DNA of 64,000 bases from Nostoc sp. LEGE 12450. Its GTDB lineage: Bacteria; Cyanobacteriota; Cyanobacteriia; Cyanobacteriales; Nostocaceae. Location: positions 1 to 64,000 of the forward strand of contig NZ_JADEXU010000015.1 in NCBI RefSeq assembly GCF_015206895.1. The letters are read 5' to 3'. The notes under the pieces are model-generated. The model ran no database searches, was not told the DNA's origin, and saw only the letters and a program-made list of their open reading frames with translations. Shown here one piece after another: positions 60,544 to 64,000 of this stretch. Each line of letters starts with the position of its first letter. The first letter of the stretch is position 1. The translations under genes were made by a program, and so were the position numbers.

Positions 60544-60601
60544 GTTGAGAATTAATAGTATAAAAAATCTGTTAATTAAGTCATACAGAAACAAGGTACT
60601 C

Positions 60602-61099
60602 TTAATCAAGCTTGTTAATCTTCTTAAAGTACTTCTTCCACTCAGCATCTAGAGTAGCTTCGTACTGAAAACCTAATTCTTGGCCACTTCCGTACCTAAC
60701 AAGATTCACCCCCTGCATACTTGATAATTTTAGAAGATAGGTATCTTCTAAAGGACTATCAAGACTCACAACCTCATCGAGCCTTATTGATACAGTAGGG
60801 CAGTTTCCAAAGAAATGTTGAGTATAAGCATCAGAGTAATTATGATATTGAGAAAGTTTATTCAAGCGATGTTCAGCATATTCAGTCTTGATTACTTCTC
60901 CTACCGCAATGAAACCACGTTTCCCCTTTCCAGTTTTTTTCAAGTAGGCTTTATCTCCAACCTTAATTGACTTTACCTGACCTGCACTCCAGGTGATATA
61001 ACACTCCCCTGCATTTTTGATATCATAAAGTGCTTCTTCAATATAGCTAGGAATATTAACATCAATATCTGGATTTGCTAAGAAAATACGTGTTGGCAT
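60602..61099 (-). CDS. EVE/PUA-like domain protein
   Basis: A 165-aa soluble protein. ECYITWSAGQVKSIKVGDKAYLKKTGKGKRGFIAVGEVIKTE (about 32-73, in pieces CYITWSAGQ, VGDKAYLKK and GFIAVGEVI) has the pattern of EVE-type PUA-fold domains: W, then a kxGDxxyl strand, then a G-x-GxV strand. EVE domains read modified bases and are often linked to restriction or RNA metabolism. The C-terminal half (VSIRLDEVV, SMQGVNLVRYGSGQELGF) is less clear. There is no partner nuclease nearby. It sits alone, convergent with apcC, between two similar hairpins. Confidence 0.58.
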   Translation of the reverse strand: MPTRIFLANPDIDVNIPSYIEEALYDIKNAGECYITWSAGQVKSIKVGDKAYLKKTGKGKRGFIAVGEVIKTEYAEHRLNKLSQYHNYSDAYTQHFFGNCPTVSIRLDEVVSLDSPLEDTYLLKLSSMQGVNLVRYGSGQELGFQYEATLDAEWKKYFKKINKLD

Positions 61100-61336
61100 A
61101 ATTGTACTGCACCTAGATTAGTAAAAGGGTTATCAATTTTTATGAAAAGTATATAACTAGCTTTTATAATACATATACCTTTTGTATACTTCCGTATATG
61201 TACCCTGTTTCAGGTAAATATCCAGAATTTATCAAGATGTTATTTCATTTCGGGCAACAGATAGAAAACTTCTATTTCAGAAAATTAGACTATCGCAAAG
61301 TTTATAAATCTAGGTCTATGGGTGATAAAAATTAAA

Positions 61337-61362
61337 AAAGAGGTCTGGTATTAGACCTCTTT
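61337..61362. terminator. Bidirectional terminator hairpin between two minus-strand genes
   Basis: AAAGAGGTCT (61337-61346), loop GGTATT, AGACCTCTTT (61353-61362), with A and T runs outside. It ends the 61389 gene on the minus strand. The stem repeats the AGAGGTC core of the apc terminator. Confidence 0.85.
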
Positions 61363-61388
61363 ATTTTTGTTGCCCGTATTTCTGAAAG

Positions 61389-62390
61389 TTAAGAGTTGAA
61401 CATTTCTACAAGGCGATACCCGCGAGTATATAGCGGAACTGGAGCGCCAGAATTCTGTTTTTTCCTTGCTTGTTCACAACTTTCATCAAACACAATTAGC
61501 TTTTCCTTGCCAACTTCCAGCCAGTCTTCATAAGGCACGCTCATATCTTCTTCAACACCACCAATACTAGGTGCTACCATTGCCCGATAAGCTTCATTGA
61601 ATTTCCTGCGAAACCGGAAATCTACAGAAATTCTTAGACCTTCAGTTTTCCTTCTTACTGTTTGATGCAATCCACGGGCATCATTGAAGTACATTGTGCC
61701 ATGTTGCAGTTGTGCTTCTGTATAGGAGACAACCATTGGAACATCCCGACCTTCATCGAAGTCTGACATCACTTGCATAGACTGTAGTTCAATCTCGCGG
61801 GGCATCTCACCTGCTTCAATGGTTATATTATCGATGTCGCCAAATAGTGGCAGAACTACTACAGTCGCATCAGCAGCAACACCTGCCCAGACATCGCTAT
61901 GGCATTTTGAGCTAGCGAAGGGCAAACTCAATTTTTTTGCATCAGTCTTACCATAAACTATGCGGAGATTGACTGGTAAATCTACTGCATCAATCAGTTC
62001 ATTTGCTCCTAATTGGTAGAAAGCCTCAGCTACACTTTTTTGAAAGAGGTTAAATGCTAGAGTATGTTCTCGCTTAGGTATCAAAAGACCAGTACCTGTG
62101 TAGTTCGGTAATGTATTTCTTGCTTCCAATAGTCGTTCAAGCATTTCAGCTTCTGAAAGAATGATGTGACTATTTAGACACACTGAAATATAACCAGCAG
62201 CAGCAATGCGGATCTGCTGGAACAACTCAGTCTTTAATGTGTGTTCAAACAGTAGCCGATACTGTCGTTTTGTAGCAATTTTATCAGCAAGTTCATCAAA
62301 GAGTCGATCGCCAAGTTGAGAGAATGCGATCGCACGGTCATATTCTACGCGATCGCCCACTACTGACTTGGCTAACAGTTTTTGTAACAT
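61389..62390 (-). CDS. Putative Fe(II)/2-oxoglutarate-type oxygenase (HxD...H)
   Basis: A 333-aa protein with no close family that I can name. H164-x-D166 (KCHSDVWAG) and H242 (ARGLHQTVRR), followed by R253 (EGLRISVDFRF), reproduce the facial metal triad and the 2-oxoglutarate-binding Arg of phytanoyl-CoA dioxygenase-like enzymes; the strands between them (TVVVLPLFGD; GTMYFND) fit a double-stranded beta-helix. The first 100 residues are helical. The start is ATG at 62390 with GGAAGAG just upstream; a TTG at 62402 is possible. Activity and substrate are inferred only. It is divergent from a methyltransferase and a diiron-type protein. Confidence 0.62.
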   Translation of the reverse strand: MLQKLLAKSVVGDRVEYDRAIAFSQLGDRLFDELADKIATKRQYRLLFEHTLKTELFQQIRIAAAGYISVCLNSHIILSEAEMLERLLEARNTLPNYTGTGLLIPKREHTLAFNLFQKSVAEAFYQLGANELIDAVDLPVNLRIVYGKTDAKKLSLPFASSKCHSDVWAGVAADATVVVLPLFGDIDNITIEAGEMPREIELQSMQVMSDFDEGRDVPMVVSYTEAQLQHGTMYFNDARGLHQTVRRKTEGLRISVDFRFRRKFNEAYRAMVAPSIGGVEEDMSVPYEDWLEVGKEKLIVFDESCEQARKKQNSGAPVPLYTRGYRLVEMFNS

Positions 62391-62402
62391 GATCTCTTCC
62401 AA

Positions 62403-62890
62403 GGATATTCTAAATTATTTAAATCACTCATACATCCCAAGCCATTTCATTTTAAAAACGATCTGACTATTACAACCTAACAAGATTATTCTCCTTATAC
62501 TTCGTAAAATATACTGTTTGCTTTCTATTTTTTATCTTGATTTAAAGAGTTAATTTTAACCAGATTAGTAAAGTCTATGTAAAGGTAAGGTTTAAACCTC
62601 AAAGTATTTATGTGTGAGGTAGGCATTAACTAAGTATTTCGAAAACTTCATGAAGCCTGATTATATTAATCTTTTTATATTTGAAGAAATTAAAAAGTTT
62701 AGAATATTTGAACTAGGTTATATCTTGAAACCTATGCTTTTTTAACATAAAATTAACCAGAAAATAAAAATCAGTAAAATCAACACTAGCATTAAATTAG
62801 CAAAATGTTAAAACATATACAGTATTTAATTCTTACTAAACCCCGATTGGTTAAAAGCAACATAAATCTAATATAAATAGATAGTTAAAA
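62403..62890. other. Divergent promoter region, AT-rich
   Basis: 488 bp between the oxygenase-like gene (minus) and the methyltransferase (plus). No gene or clear operator seen. The shared region suggests joint control of the three genes. Confidence 0.4.
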
Positions 62891-63658
62891 ATGTCAAATA
62901 ATCACAAAGACTCAACTATAAACTTATACAATCACACAGCATCAGACTGGATTAGAGGAGAACCTAGTTCTCTCTCAGACTTTACAGCACGCCCTTCTGT
63001 ACTAGAGCTTTGTGAGCCTGTTAGTGGACTGCGAGTAGTTGATATAGGTTGTGGAGAAGGTTATTGCAGTCGAGAATTACATAGGCGTGGTGCTGCACAA
63101 GTATATGGAATAGACCTTTCCCAAGGCATGATTGAAGCCGCAAAGTTGCAAGAAGTAGAACATCCTTTAAGTATTAGCTACGAAGTAGGATGTGCTACCA
63201 ATCTCAAGCAGTTTGATGATGGCGAAATTGACTTAGTTGTTGCAGTATTTCTATTTAACTATTTGACAATTTCTCAAACCCAAGAATGTATGGCAGAAGT
63301 TGCACGCATTCTTCATCCCGGCGGTCGATTTGTATTTAGCGTTCCCCATCCATCTTTTCCATATATGCGGGAGGCAGCATATCCGTTTTATTTTCAAGTT
63401 GAGGGTGCAGGCTATTTCAGTAAGCGAGATCAGCAGTTTCCTGGTCGTATTTGGAAACGAGATGGCTCCTGGTTAAATGTCCAATTGATTCACAAAACTC
63501 TTGAAGATTATTTTAATGCCCTTAGAATTGCTGGCTTTAATACTATGCCAATTTTACAGGAATTGCGTGTAACTTCAGAACATATCGCAGTAGACAAATC
63601 ATTTTTTAGCCCCTTACTTGACCAACCACTTCATCTAGCCCTACAAATATTACGATGA
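62891..63658 (+). CDS. Class I SAM-dependent methyltransferase
   Basis: A 255-aa small-molecule-type methyltransferase. SAM motif I is VVDIGCGEGYCSREL (about 48-62), then YGIDLSQGMIEAA, and motif IV/post I DLVVAVFLFNYLTI. HPGGRFVFSVPHPSFPYM is the usual motif VI strand. A 60-residue cap region (about 165-225: YPFYFQVEGAGYFSKRDQQF) probably forms the substrate lid. Substrate unknown. The stop overlaps the next ATG (ATGA at 63655-63658), so it is coupled to the diiron-type gene. Confidence 0.88.
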   Translation: MSNNHKDSTINLYNHTASDWIRGEPSSLSDFTARPSVLELCEPVSGLRVVDIGCGEGYCSRELHRRGAAQVYGIDLSQGMIEAAKLQEVEHPLSISYEVGCATNLKQFDDGEIDLVVAVFLFNYLTISQTQECMAEVARILHPGGRFVFSVPHPSFPYMREAAYPFYFQVEGAGYFSKRDQQFPGRIWKRDGSWLNVQLIHKTLEDYFNALRIAGFNTMPILQELRVTSEHIAVDKSFFSPLLDQPLHLALQILR

Positions 63659-64000
63659 CACAGACATCTTCTTTAGTGATAAATTCCTTCCGTGAAATAA
63701 CGGTTAATCATCCTCTATGGAGCCATGAGTTCCTAATCCGTTGTCGGGCTGGAAATTTATTTTTACCAGACGTACAGATACTAGCTGTTCAGATGTACAA
63801 ATTCTCCAAAGAATTTAATCGGATTTTAGCTAGCATCTTATCTTGTTGCGAAGATGAAAGTAGTCAGTTAGTCATCTTAGAAAACCTCTTTGACGAAATG
63901 GGACAAGGAGATATAACTCAGTCCCACCCAGAGTTGTTTCGTCAATTTACCCGCGCCCTTGGTATCGACGACGAAACTTTGGCAGCACTACCCACTGCAC
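63655..64000 (+). CDS. Iron-containing redox enzyme family protein (heme-oxygenase-like), partial
   Basis: The first 115 residues of a protein running out of the window. It starts MTQTSSLVINSFREITVNHP and has LPDVQILAVQMYKFSKEFNR (about 42-61), LENLFDEMGQGDITQSHPEL (about 83-102) and FRQFTRALGI. This is the pattern of heme-oxygenase-like diiron oxidases (Haem_oxygenase_2), with E in LFDEMG and H in SHPEL as likely iron ligands. Members cleave or oxidise amines, fatty acids and amino acids. ATG at 63655 overlaps the methyltransferase stop, implying a joint pathway. Confidence 0.75.
   Translation, partial: MTQTSSLVINSFREITVNHPLWSHEFLIRCRAGNLFLPDVQILAVQMYKFSKEFNRILASILSCCEDESSQLVILENLFDEMGQGDITQSHPELFRQFTRALGIDDETLAALPTA

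Overview
The window is chromosomal DNA of a filamentous, heterocyst-forming cyanobacterium of the Nostoc/Anabaena group, probably close to Nostoc punctiforme. The evidence is: many HIP1 palindromes (GCGATCGC), Nostoc-type short heptamer repeats in intergenic DNA, the cyanobacterial atp gene order, an allophycocyanin operon with a four-repeat ApcE, a HetP-family heterocyst protein, a paired flv3-flv1 set, and a DnaE N-half ending in a split-intein half that resembles the well-known N. punctiforme one.

Layout. 1-127 is the 5' end of a 16S rRNA gene (minus strand) with its leader. 758-3033 holds rsmA, ispE and a small membrane protein. 3048-9963 is a loose region: a receiver-AraC regulator, a 1.7 kb AT-rich spacer, a hetP homologue, a trpC paralogue, a lipoprotein, tRNA-Gly(CCC) and ltrA. 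10338-14579 (minus) carries ftsH, a class IV aminotransferase, an acetyltransferase and an exported unknown. 15005-17397 is a plus-strand cassette of three unrecognised genes. 17494-22281 (minus) has ackA, a PaiB-like gene and dnaE-N. 22476-29533 has a dicarboxylate/amino-acid symporter, a 59-aa small protein, a MshEN-like membrane protein and flv1/flv3. 30491-31229 is a degenerate patch with a truncated transposase and a frameshifted remnant. 31467-31853 is tmRNA. 32026-38435 (minus) is the ATP synthase operon (I, a, c, b', b, delta, alpha, gamma); beta and epsilon are absent, as is normal in cyanobacteria.

38943-41324 has a methyltransferase and a ComB-like phosphatase. 41413-52875 is an exopolysaccharide locus: galE and an initiating sugar transferase on the minus strand, and divergently a Wzc-like co-polymerase/kinase, flippase, three glycosyltransferases and an EpsG/Wzy-like polymerase. 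A secreted glycosidase-like protein and another exported protein follow on the minus strand. 55327-60483 is apcE-apcA-apcB-apcC, which builds the phycobilisome core. 60602-64000 has an EVE/PUA-like protein, an HxD...H oxygenase-like protein and, divergently, a methyltransferase translationally coupled to a heme-oxygenase-like diiron protein cut by the window end.

The best candidates for something undescribed are the three-gene cassette at 15005-17397 and the oxygenase/methyltransferase/diiron-protein group at 61389-64000. Notable sequence oddities are a Walker-A Lys-to-Arg change in the Wzc-like protein, altered substrate-loop residues in the TrpC paralogue, and an exact 60-nt-period duplication inside a glycosyltransferase.
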